Positions 1 through 5,426 of a stretch of DNA of 6,981 nt are shown in pieces. Origin of the DNA: Holosporales bacterium. GTDB taxonomy: Bacteria; Pseudomonadota; Alphaproteobacteria; Paracaedibacterales; UBA11393. Numbering within the stretch: the first letter of the stretch is position 1; each line of letters starts with the position of its first letter. The translations under genes and the position numbers were made by a program. The notes beneath the pieces were generated by a model that worked only from the letters and a program-made list of their open reading frames with translations, had not been told where the DNA came from and did no database searches. The DNA lies in contig DPKF01000179.1 in assembly GCA_003542655.1 (NCBI GenBank), forward strand, positions 1-6,981, in the 5' to 3' direction.

Positions 1-670
1 CCTCTGGGGATAGTAAAAAATGGTCTATACGCATACCCTTATTTTGTTGAAAAGATCCTGCCCTATAGTCCCACCAGGTGAACCCTTTTTCAGTTGGGTA
101 CAATGCCCTAAAAGCATCAGTGTAGCCTAAATTTAATAATTCGTTTAATTTTAATCGTTCAGGAACAGAGCATAAAATACGATCTTTCCACTTTATTGGA
201 TCATATACATCCAAGCCATCTGGTGCTATGTTAAAGTCACCCCCTATAATCAATTCTTCTTTATACGTTAAAAGATGTTTCATATGATGTTTTAACGCAG
301 ATAAGAAGCACATTTTATAATCATATTTTTCCGAGCCCACTTCGGATCCATTTGGTACATATACACTGACATAACGCTTAGTACCAATAACAGCTTCTAT
401 ATAACGCGACTGCTCGTCCTCAAAATTTGGAATGTTTAATTGAATATCCCCAATTGGTTTCTTGGCAATAATGGCAACACCATTATACGTTTTTTGTCCA
501 AAAATAGCTGTATTGTATCCCAAATCAGAAAAAAATTCTTCAGGAAAATCATGATTTTGGCATTTTAATTCTTGCAATAATAAGACATCAATTTGAGTAT
601 CTTTTAACCACCTTGTAACATGTTCTAAACGCGAGCGAATAGAATTAACATTCCAAGTTGCAATACGCAT
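1..670 (-). CDS. xthA: Exodeoxyribonuclease III (AP endonuclease), 3' end cut off by the window edge
   Basis: My translation of the minus strand from the ATG at 670 gives 223 residues without a stop, starting MRIATWNVNSIRSRL. Exonuclease III of the EEP (endonuclease/exonuclease/phosphatase) family cuts DNA 5' of abasic sites and removes damaged 3' ends in base-excision repair in the cytoplasm. Visible family motifs are TWNVNS with N7, LLQELK with the metal-binding E34, YVPNG with Y104, GGDFN with D145 and N147, WWDYRAG near 199-205, and RIDH with D216. Family members are usually about 255-270 residues, so roughly 35-45 are missing, including the SDHxP motif that carries the catalytic histidine. 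The start lies 7 nt after the stop of the lipoprotein gene, and the Shine-Dalgarno-like AGGTG overlaps that stop, which suggests translational coupling. The identity is secure; the completeness of the 3' end cannot be judged. Confidence 0.96.
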   Translation of the reverse strand, partial: MRIATWNVNSIRSRLEHVTRWLKDTQIDVLLLQELKCQNHDFPEEFFSDLGYNTAIFGQKTYNGVAIIAKKPIGDIQLNIPNFEDEQSRYIEAVIGTKRYVSVYVPNGSEVGSEKYDYKMCFLSALKHHMKHLLTYKEELIIGGDFNIAPDGLDVYDPIKWKDRILCSVPERLKLNELLNLGYTDAFRALYPTEKGFTWWDYRAGSFQQNKGMRIDHFLLSPE

Positions 671-677
671 AAGACAC

Positions 678-806
678 CTACTCGTCGTTTTCTATTTCTT
701 CAGGATATGTGTTTGGATACCTGGAACCTTCGGGATGTTCGGGCATATTTTTTACACCGCATGATGCAAGAAAAATGTTAGCAAAAATAAGAAGAACTAT
801 TTTCAT
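678..806 (-). CDS. Small LptM-like lipoprotein, 42 residues
   Basis: The minus strand from the ATG at 806 to the TAG at 678-680 encodes 42 residues beginning MKIVLLIFANIFLASCG. This is a short lipoprotein signal: one lysine, a hydrophobic run, and the lipobox LASC with C16 as the lipidation site, followed by a proline- and acid-rich tail (CGVKNMPEHPEG, then RYPNTYPEE). A tiny lipoprotein with CG-x-K just after the lipidated cysteine recalls the LptM/YifL family, which helps assemble the LptD LPS translocon in enterobacteria. In many alphaproteobacteria such genes sit near argH or lysA. Assignment to LptM is an inference from the motif and size. The gene begins 15 nt after the CCA end of tRNA-Val, has no evident Shine-Dalgarno sequence (the leader is eight T then GATCCTT), and lies 7 nt before xthA. 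Its lipobox and tight spacing make a chance ORF unlikely. Confidence 0.8.
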   Translation of the reverse strand: MKIVLLIFANIFLASCGVKNMPEHPEGSRYPNTYPEEIENDE

Positions 807-821
807 AAGGATCAAAAAAAA

Positions 822-896
822 TGGTGGGCGGTGAGAGGATTGAACTCCCGACCCTCTCGGTGTAAACGAGACGCTCTACCGCTGAGCTAACCGCCC
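822..896 (-). tRNA. tRNA-Val, anticodon TAC
   Basis: On the minus strand the sequence folds into a full cloverleaf of 75 nt. The acceptor arms GGGCGGT and ACCGCCC pair perfectly, the D arm is GCTC...GAGC, the anticodon stem TCTCG/CGAGA holds the loop TTTACAC with anticodon TAC, and the T arm is GGGAG-TTCAATC-CTCTC. The CCA end is encoded at 822-824. The anticodon reads valine GUA and, with a modified wobble base, other GUN codons. Eight T residues follow the CCA directly and may act as a weak termination or processing site before the downstream lipoprotein gene. Confidence 0.98.
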
Positions 897-930
897 ACAT
901 ATATCAACACATCCGTGTTTCTCATGCTTA

Positions 931-960
931 ATTATCAGCTATTTGACATCATTTCGTCAA
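931..960 (-). promoter_or_regulatory. Probable sigma70-type promoter for tRNA-Val (and the lipoprotein-xthA pair)
   Basis: Reading the minus strand, TTGACG (955-960) matches the -35 consensus at five of six positions and GATAAT (931-936) matches the -10 at five of six, with an 18-bp spacer. Transcription would start near 924, about 28 nt before the mature tRNA. The leader contains a small hairpin, AACAC-GGAT-GTGTT (906-919). The -35 box is one arm of the inverted repeat TTGAC-N8-GTCAA (943-960). Confidence 0.7.
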
Positions 961-988
961 TACTTAATTTTTAAAATCTAAAGATTAC

Positions 989-1435
989 TTATACAATAGG
1001 TTCCAAAACAAGTTTAACGCCTTCAACGGCCACAACAATCATATGCGCGCCAATGGGTGCCTCTGGGCCTTTAGCATTCCAGACAGAATCACCAATTTTT
1101 ACCTGTGTATGACCATCAACAATAGCATTTGTAAGGGTGATTTTTTTACCAATCATACTGTCTTGACGGCGATTCATATTTTTTTGATCTGATTGTTTAA
1201 TATTAATCGGCACAAAACGACGCCCCAAAACAGTCACAGAAACAGATAAAACGGTATAAAGCATAATTTGGGTCATAGAATCCATAGAAAAAACATACGT
1301 CAAGATACCCTGAAGCACAGCAGCGCAGCCAAACCACATAAGATAAGCAATTGGCGCTAACGACTCTAGCCCAATTAAAACCACACCAAGAATTAACCAG
1401 TGCCAAGCAGATAGGTTAGAAATCAAATCCATCAT
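989..1435 (-). CDS. Short NfeD-like membrane protein with C-terminal OB-fold
   Basis: The 148-residue protein has three likely membrane helices (about residues 12-31, 33-50 and 56-72) and a soluble C-terminal domain from about residue 93. That domain shows the NfeD pattern: MIGKKITLT, a turn before VKIGDSVWNAKG, then PIGAHMIVVAVEGVKLVLEP. Short NfeD proteins of this kind normally work with SPFH/stomatin-type proteins in membrane microdomains, and the OB-fold probably contacts that partner. No SPFH gene is visible in the window, so the partner would have to lie elsewhere. Two consecutive ATG codons (1435 and 1432) could start translation; the purine-rich AAGAGAAA upstream serves either. The gene begins 16 nt after glyA ends, which implies co-transcription with glyA. 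The family assignment is firm and the cellular role is not. Confidence 0.88.
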   Translation of the reverse strand: MMDLISNLSAWHWLILGVVLIGLESLAPIAYLMWFGCAAVLQGILTYVFSMDSMTQIMLYTVLSVSVTVLGRRFVPINIKQSDQKNMNRRQDSMIGKKITLTNAIVDGHTQVKIGDSVWNAKGPEAPIGAHMIVVAVEGVKLVLEPIV

Positions 1436-1451
1436 TGTATTTCTCTTTTCT

Positions 1452-2693
1452 TTAATATATTGGAAATTGTTCCAGTAATTTTGCTACTTCTTTCTTAATG
1501 CGCACAATAACATTTTCTATTTCATTTGCCTTTAAAGCCTCTACAATGTCAACAATCCAATCGGCCACTTGAATAAACTCTTTCTCTTTAAAGCCGCGCG
1601 TTGTACATGCAGGTGTTCCAATACGAATACCAGACGTCACTGATGGTGGCGTCAAGTCAAAAGGAATACTATTTTTATTACACGTAAGACTCGCCAATTC
1701 CATTGCGTCACATAGCGCTTTTCCTGTAATACCATGCCCACGCAAATCAACCAAAAGAAGATGTGAATCTGTCCCACCAGACGTCACCACAATACCCTTT
1801 TCAATAAGGCGACTGCTTAAAGCTGCTGCATTTAAAACAACTTGCTTTATATACGTCTTAAATTCGGGCTGTAAAGCTTCATGAAAAGCAACGGCTTTTG
1901 CTGCAATAACATGCATTAATGGGCCACCTTGAATGCCCGGGAAAACAGCGGAGTTGATTTTTTTTCCAAGCTCAACATTATTCGATAAAATAATACCGCC
2001 ACGAGGACCACGAAGCGTTTTATGCGTTGTCGATGTGACAATATCTGCATACGGCAGAGGAGATGGAAATTCACCACCAGCAACAAGACCTGCAAAATGT
2101 GCCATATCTACCATAAAATAGGCGCCTATTTTATCAGCAATTTCACGAAATCTTTTAAAATCTATCCTACGGGGGTAAGCAGAACCACCCGCAATAATAA
2201 GTTTAGGTTTATGCTCTAAGGCTAATTTTTCAACTTGATCATAATCAATTCTATACGTATCAGGGCTTACATCATAGGGAACGGCATTAAACCACTTCCC
2301 TGAAAGGGTCACCTTACATCCATGTGTTAAGTGGCCACCAGAATCCAAAGACATGCCCATAAATGTATCGCCTGGTTGTAACAAAGCTAACATCACGGCT
2401 GTATTGGCCTGCGCGCCAGAATGTGGTTGCACATTAGCAAACTGACAATCAAATAACTTGCAAACACGCTCAATCGCTAAAGATTCGGCAATATCAACAT
2501 ATTCACATCCGCCATAGTAACGCTTATTAGGGTACCCCTCAGCATATTTATTTGTCAGCACAGACCCCTGCGCTTCCATCACAGCTTTTGAGACGATATT
2601 TTCTGAGGCTATAAGCTCAATTTGTGATCGCTGGCGCAATAATTCCAAATCAATGGCTTTGGCAATAGCTGGATCCATTTTTGCAAGATTCAT
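1452..2693 (-). CDS. glyA: Serine hydroxymethyltransferase
   Basis: This 413-residue PLP enzyme interconverts serine and glycine with tetrahydrofolate, giving 5,10-methylene-THF for purine, thymidylate and formyl-methionine synthesis. Family motifs are clear: LIASEN (28-32), [14 protein letters not shown] (49-62), [10 protein letters not shown] (116-125), VDMAHFAGL with D197 and H199, [12 protein letters not shown] with the Schiff-base lysine K225, and SGIRIGTPA with the substrate carboxylate-binding R357. The length is normal for a bacterial SHMT and both ends look complete. The gene lies 34 nt after tRNA-Thr and 16 nt before the nfeD-like gene, so the three are probably one transcript. The AGGAGG ribosome-binding site is strong but 15 nt from the ATG, longer than usual, and no standard alternative start lies between them in frame. 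Confidence 0.98.
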   Translation of the reverse strand: MNLAKMDPAIAKAIDLELLRQRSQIELIASENIVSKAVMEAQGSVLTNKYAEGYPNKRYYGGCEYVDIAESLAIERVCKLFDCQFANVQPHSGAQANTAVMLALLQPGDTFMGMSLDSGGHLTHGCKVTLSGKWFNAVPYDVSPDTYRIDYDQVEKLALEHKPKLIIAGGSAYPRRIDFKRFREIADKIGAYFMVDMAHFAGLVAGGEFPSPLPYADIVTSTTHKTLRGPRGGIILSNNVELGKKINSAVFPGIQGGPLMHVIAAKAVAFHEALQPEFKTYIKQVVLNAAALSSRLIEKGIVVTSGGTDSHLLLVDLRGHGITGKALCDAMELASLTCNKNSIPFDLTPPSVTSGIRIGTPACTTRGFKEKEFIQVADWIVDIVEALKANEIENVIVRIKKEVAKLLEQFPIY

Positions 2694-2708
2694 GTTGATG
2701 AAAGCAAA

Positions 2709-2714
2709 CCTCCT
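2709..2714 (-). promoter_or_regulatory. Shine-Dalgarno AGGAGG of glyA with long spacing
   Basis: The minus strand reads AGGAGG, a full anti-16S match, with 15 nt before the glyA ATG at 2693. The in-frame codons between are TTT GCT TTC ATC AAC, none a usual start. The long gap may lower or condition translation; an ATC start at 2699 would have 9-nt spacing but is not a standard initiator. Confidence 0.65.
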
Positions 2715-2727
2715 AATGAAATTTAAA

Positions 2728-2802
2728 TGGTGCCGTGAGAGAGAATCGAACTCTCGACCTCACCCTTACCAAGGGTGTGCTCTACCACTGAGCCACCACG
2801 GC
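2728..2802 (-). tRNA. tRNA-Thr, anticodon GGT
   Basis: The minus strand forms a 75-nt cloverleaf. The acceptor GCCGTGG pairs with TCACGGC (one G-T pair at the base), the D arm is GCTC...GAGC, the anticodon stem CACCC/GGGTG holds loop TTGGTAA with anticodon GGT, and the T arm is GAGAG-TTCGATT-CTCTC. CCA is encoded at 2728-2730. GGT reads the threonine codons ACC and ACU. The gene sits directly ahead of glyA on the same strand, with no terminator between them. Confidence 0.98.
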
Positions 2803-2816
2803 GCTTTTTTCATCCT

Positions 2817-2822
2817 ATCATA
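2817..2822 (-). promoter_or_regulatory. Possible -10 box for the tRNA-Thr-glyA transcript
   Basis: The minus strand reads TATGAT, five of six matches to the -10 consensus, placed so that transcription would begin near 2810, about 8 nt before the tRNA. I found no good -35 hexamer at 16-18 bp, so the promoter is tentative. The strand break in function between the formyltransferase and the tRNA gives some support. Confidence 0.45.
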
Positions 2823-2888
2823 CAGATAAAGAAAGTTCTATTGATTTTTACGAATGATTAGCGTGCAAAGCTCACGACAACAAGGCCA

Positions 2889-3788
2889 CTATAATATAGC
2901 CATAGGCGTTATATCACAAAGTTTTACCCACGTGCCATTTTTACAATATAACCATTTTTCTTGATCATTTAAGGTATATAACGCCCCAATACTTACATTT
3001 TGTATACTTTCTTTTTGTGGCTGTGCGCTAACGTCTGTTTTGTGAACAAAAAATTTATGACCATCTATTTCTAAAAACGCAGACGGATATTGTGATGCAG
3101 GCTGCAGTGCACGAACAAGGTTATGAACCTCCTGTGCTGTTTGTTCTAAAGGGTTAATGCAGCCATCGTCAGGTTTTCTTCGACCAAAATACGAACCTTT
3201 TTTAATATCTACGCATGTTTTTTTCTGCGTCCCGTCTATAATTTTCGGAATAGCTGTTTTTAAAATCTCAAGGCTTAATGGTCTCATTTTTTCAACCAAT
3301 TCACCAGCCGTTTCATTGTCGCCTATAATGCAAGAACGTTGTGCTATAATAGCCCCCGCATCAGGTTTTTCAACCATCTCGTGCAATGTCACGCCTGACG
3401 TTTTAGCCCCCTTAACAATAGCCCAATTTATGGGTGCGCATCCTCTAAAATGAGGCAGGAAAGATCCATGCATATTATACGAACCAAGCTGCGGAATGTC
3501 TAAAATACGCATAGGGATCATATAACGATAATAAACAGATATTATTAAATCAGGGTTTAATTGTTCAACTGTTTCTGTAAAGGATTCTAATGCTGATATT
3601 TCAGGTTTAAAAACAGGTATGCCATATTCTTCTGCGCGTTCTTCAACAAGATCAAACCAACATGGCTCTGCCTTATTTATGTGATGCGTTACAGCACCAA
3701 CAACACTAAAATGGTTAACTAAATACTGAAACGCATCATAACCTAATTGGCTGTAGCCGAAAAATAATATTTTCTTAGGACTAATCAT
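2889..3788 (-). CDS. Stand-alone ArnA-type sugar-nucleotide formyltransferase
   Basis: The 299-residue protein (from ATG at 3788) is a two-domain formyltransferase: a Rossmann-like N-terminal catalytic domain to about residue 190 and an OB-like C-terminal domain. The 10-formyl-THF enzymes' triad appears as N105 and H107 in YNMHGSFLPHFRGCAPINW and D143 in PDAGAI. The segments SVYYRYMIP, GVTLHEMVEKPDAG and FGRRKPDD resemble the N-terminal formyltransferase half of ArnA (UDP-4-amino-arabinose N-formylation) more than methionyl-tRNA formyltransferase. The ArnA dehydrogenase half is absent, so the likely substrate is an NDP-4-amino sugar made by other enzymes, for a surface polysaccharide or lipid; the exact sugar is unknown. 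No aminotransferase gene is adjacent. TTG at 3791 would add one residue, but the Shine-Dalgarno spacing favours ATG. The gene is separated from rpmB by a terminator and so probably has its own promoter, which I could not define. Confidence 0.85.
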   Translation of the reverse strand: MISPKKILFFGYSQLGYDAFQYLVNHFSVVGAVTHHINKAEPCWFDLVEERAEEYGIPVFKPEISALESFTETVEQLNPDLIISVYYRYMIPMRILDIPQLGSYNMHGSFLPHFRGCAPINWAIVKGAKTSGVTLHEMVEKPDAGAIIAQRSCIIGDNETAGELVEKMRPLSLEILKTAIPKIIDGTQKKTCVDIKKGSYFGRRKPDDGCINPLEQTAQEVHNLVRALQPASQYPSAFLEIDGHKFFVHKTDVSAQPQKESIQNVSIGALYTLNDQEKWLYCKNGTWVKLCDITPMAIL

Positions 3789-3794
3789 CAATCT

Positions 3795-3801
3795 CTCACC
3801 T
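3795..3801 (-). promoter_or_regulatory. Shine-Dalgarno AGGTGAG that decides the formyltransferase start
   Basis: The minus strand reads AGGTGAG. Its AGGTG core is 8 nt from the ATG at 3788 but only 5 nt from the TTG at 3791, so the ATG is the better start even though the longer open frame begins at the TTG. Confidence 0.6.
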
Positions 3802-3884
3802 CTGTGATTATTTATTAAGAAGATTGACCCCAGTCCTATATCTGAAATGCCCCCTCTATTTTCTAAATCAACCCGTCAGATACT

Positions 3885-3907
3885 AAAAAAGCGACCGAAG
3901 CCGCTTT
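3885..3907 (-). terminator. Rho-independent terminator of rpmB
   Basis: On the minus strand AAAGCGGC-TTCG-GTCGCTTT forms an 8-bp stem (one G-T pair) closed by a UUCG tetraloop and runs into TTTTTT. It begins 24 nt past the rpmB stop and precedes the formyltransferase, so rpmB is probably monocistronic. Confidence 0.9.
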
Positions 3908-3930
3908 AATAAAAACAATATGAAAAGGGT

Positions 3931-4227
3931 TTATCCTTGCTTTTTAGCTTCAACGCGTTTCAGAATTGTCTTTTTCAATTTTAACAATTCCGGTGCTAAC
4001 TTAGATGATTTTGCTTTTGTTAAATAAGCATCTAATCCACCATGAAATTCAATTGTACGCAACCCTCTTGTTGTGATGCGCATGCCAACTTTATGACCTA
4101 GTGCATCACTTAACAATGAAACTTGTTGCAAATTTGGAAGAAACCGACGACGCGTGCGATTATTAGCATGGCTAACATTATTACCACTCATCACACTTTT
4201 TCCTGTTACAATACAACGACGCGCCAC
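3931..4227 (-). CDS. rpmB: 50S ribosomal protein bL28
   Basis: The 98-residue basic protein begins MARRCIVTGKSVMSGNNVSHANN and continues with RTRRRFLPNLQ, the bL28 signature, then MRITTRGLRTIEFHGGLDAYL and a lysine-rich C-terminus. The length of about 98 residues suits the alphaproteobacterial form; many other bacteria have 62-78. bL28 is a structural protein of the large ribosomal subunit. The start codon is GTG at 4227, supported by AGGAG 6 nt upstream; no in-frame ATG lies nearby. A consensus-like promoter and a terminator flank the gene tightly, so it is a single-gene transcript, as expected for a highly expressed ribosomal protein. The hydrolase gene is divergent from it. Confidence 0.98.
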   Translation of the reverse strand: MARRCIVTGKSVMSGNNVSHANNRTRRRFLPNLQQVSLLSDALGHKVGMRITTRGLRTIEFHGGLDAYLTKAKSSKLAPELLKLKKTILKRVEAKKQG

Positions 4228-4233
4228 AATAGA

Positions 4234-4238
4234 CTCCT
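4234..4238 (-). promoter_or_regulatory. Shine-Dalgarno AGGAG supporting the rpmB GTG start
   Basis: The minus strand reads AGGAG followed by TCTATT and the GTG start at 4227. This 6-nt spacing and the family-typical MARRC N-terminus fix the non-ATG start. Confidence 0.8.
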
Positions 4239-4268
4239 AAAAATAAATTCTTATAAAAAACTAGCTTA

Positions 4269-4297
4269 ATTATGTAGGGTTCACCTTCAAATGTCAA
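4269..4297 (-). promoter_or_regulatory. Strong sigma70-type promoter of rpmB
   Basis: The minus strand carries a perfect -35 TTGACA (4292-4297), a 17-bp spacer and -10 CATAAT (4269-4274, five of six). Transcription should start near 4262, leaving a leader of about 35 nt before the GTG. The -35 is the right arm of a TGTCA-N11-TGACA inverted repeat that extends toward the divergent hydrolase gene. Confidence 0.85.
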
Positions 4298-4395
4298 TAA
4301 GTTTTCATGACAAATAGTATAACGAGAAAAAAATATAGATTTTCGATAATTTTCATGTACACTAGCATTTATTGGTAACTAGATAGAAAGTAATA

Positions 4396-5298
4396 ATGAA
4401 TATCAATACAATTTTAAAAACAGGTCTTTTAACAGCATCAATCATCAGTGCTGTATCACTTGCCCCACAAACTATATTTGCAGAAGAAGCTTCTTGTGAG
4501 TCAGCGACTGTTCAATATGAGGGAAAGTTTGTCAAAAAACCACAAGCGAACAAACCAATTCTACTTGTTTTCTTCCATGGACTTGGTCGTGATTTTACAG
4601 AAACGCAGAAATGGGCTGACAAAAATTTTGCGCGCACAGATAAAAATGGAAAAGAAATTGTCAAAACTCTTGTTTTAGACTACAAAGCTGCCGGCTTATC
4701 AGAATTTAATGACAAAATACAAGTTGTCTTAGATGATATCAACAAACAAAAGCACAACGGTCATAAAGCAGATATCGTTGCGAAAAAAGAATTGGAGTTA
4801 TTGCCAGTTCTTCGTGAAATATTTATTAAAAATATAGATAAAATTCAATCACAATTCAATGATATCCCAATGGAAAATATTGTGCTTGTTGGACATTCTT
4901 TAGGCGGACTTTTAGCCAGTACGTTCATAGAAGTTTTAGGCAACAACGAACTTGATCAGGTACAATCTTTATTAACATCAATGTCGCCACCAATTGGTTT
5001 TGTAAATTGTAAATTTAATGATGATGTTAGCAAATCCACAACGTTACCATGGATTATACATAATGAAATGGGGACAAAAGATCCTATTTTTGTAAATGGT
5101 GCAGAGCAAATGCAAAGATGTTGCCAGGTTTTTTCTAAATTAAATCATGAAGGCCAATCACACATCACATGTTCAACACATGAAGGCGAACACGTTGCAA
5201 CTAAGAAGTTTAAGAAAAATATTGTTGAGACCATCGATATAGCTCTTGCGCGCCAAAATGATGAAGAACACATCCTGAAATCATTAACAACTGAATAA
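4396..5298 (+). CDS. Secreted alpha/beta hydrolase, probable lipase/esterase-like
   Basis: The 300-residue product starts with a Sec-type signal peptide: a lysine at position 8, a hydrophobic stretch at about 10-24, and probable cleavage after A29 (TIFA/EEAS). The mature part has an alpha/beta-hydrolase layout: beta strand ILLVFFHGLG (55-64) with an HG oxyanion motif, the nucleophile elbow VGHSLGG with S168, MGTKDPIF with D229 as the likely acid, and EGEHVATKKF with H266 as the likely base. The fold and nucleophile are visible; the acid and histidine are inferred from order and context. Five cysteines (34, 205, 242, 243, 259) would suit an oxidising compartment. No membrane anchor or lipobox is seen, so it is periplasmic or released. 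Substrate is unknown; lipid, ester or thioester are possible. It is the only plus-strand gene here, has a weak Shine-Dalgarno (GAAAG) and its own terminator, which suggests a lineage-specific insertion. Confidence 0.82.
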   Translation: MNINTILKTGLLTASIISAVSLAPQTIFAEEASCESATVQYEGKFVKKPQANKPILLVFFHGLGRDFTETQKWADKNFARTDKNGKEIVKTLVLDYKAAGLSEFNDKIQVVLDDINKQKHNGHKADIVAKKELELLPVLREIFIKNIDKIQSQFNDIPMENIVLVGHSLGGLLASTFIEVLGNNELDQVQSLLTSMSPPIGFVNCKFNDDVSKSTTLPWIIHNEMGTKDPIFVNGAEQMQRCCQVFSKLNHEGQSHITCSTHEGEHVATKKFKKNIVETIDIALARQNDEEHILKSLTTE

Positions 5299-5312
5299 AA
5301 TATTTACTAAAT

Positions 5313-5347
5313 AAAAAGCGTCTGTCATTTTTAACAGACGCTTTTTT
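5313..5347. terminator. Bidirectional rho-independent terminator
   Basis: AAAAAGCGTCTGT (5313-5325) and ACAGACGCTTTTT (5334-5346) form a perfect 13-bp stem with an 8-nt loop. A T-run follows the stem on the plus strand and an equal T-run on the minus strand. It starts 14 nt after the hydrolase stop and also serves the converging phosphomannomutase gene, whose stop is at 5427. Confidence 0.93.
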
Positions 5348-5359
5348 AAGTCAATTCTT

Positions 5360-5381
5360 CATTTTATACACATATAAAATG
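5360..5381. repeat. Perfect 9-bp AT-rich inverted repeat
   Basis: CATTTTATA (5360-5368) and TATAAAATG (5373-5381) are perfect reverse complements separated by CACA. It lies in the 79-nt stretch between the terminator and the phosphomannomutase stop. It has no adjacent T-run on either strand, so it is not a classical terminator. It could be an mRNA-end hairpin, a protein-binding site or chance in AT-rich sequence. Confidence 0.6.
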
Positions 5382-5426
5382 CGCGTTGTTTGAGGCTGTT
5401 GTACCTGGTCAAAAAATCCTTATAAA

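Noticed and set aside
975..986. Small hairpin AATC-TTTA-GATT after the nfeD-like gene as a terminator
   Set aside because: The stem is only four A/T-rich base pairs and no proper T-run follows, so termination is not supported.
1203..1406. 67-residue minus-strand open frame inside the nfeD-like gene
   Set aside because: It lies wholly within the nfeD-like gene in another frame, is rich in cysteine and aromatic residues like a shadow frame, and the nfeD frame has clear family motifs.
3157..3453. 98-residue plus-strand open frame opposite the formyltransferase
   Set aside because: It is antisense to the conserved catalytic region of the formyltransferase and has no recognisable domain or ribosome-binding site.
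2889..3788. Methionyl-tRNA formyltransferase (fmt) as the identity of the formyltransferase gene
   Set aside because: The shared catalytic residues fit both families, but SVYYRYMIP, HFRGCAPINW and FGRRKPDD match the ArnA-like sugar formyltransferases better, and no def gene is adjacent.
4345..4363. Promoter for the hydrolase gene using GATAAT (4345-4350) or TACACT (4358-4363)
   Set aside because: Either could be a -10, but neither has a recognisable -35 at 16-18 bp, and I cannot choose between them.
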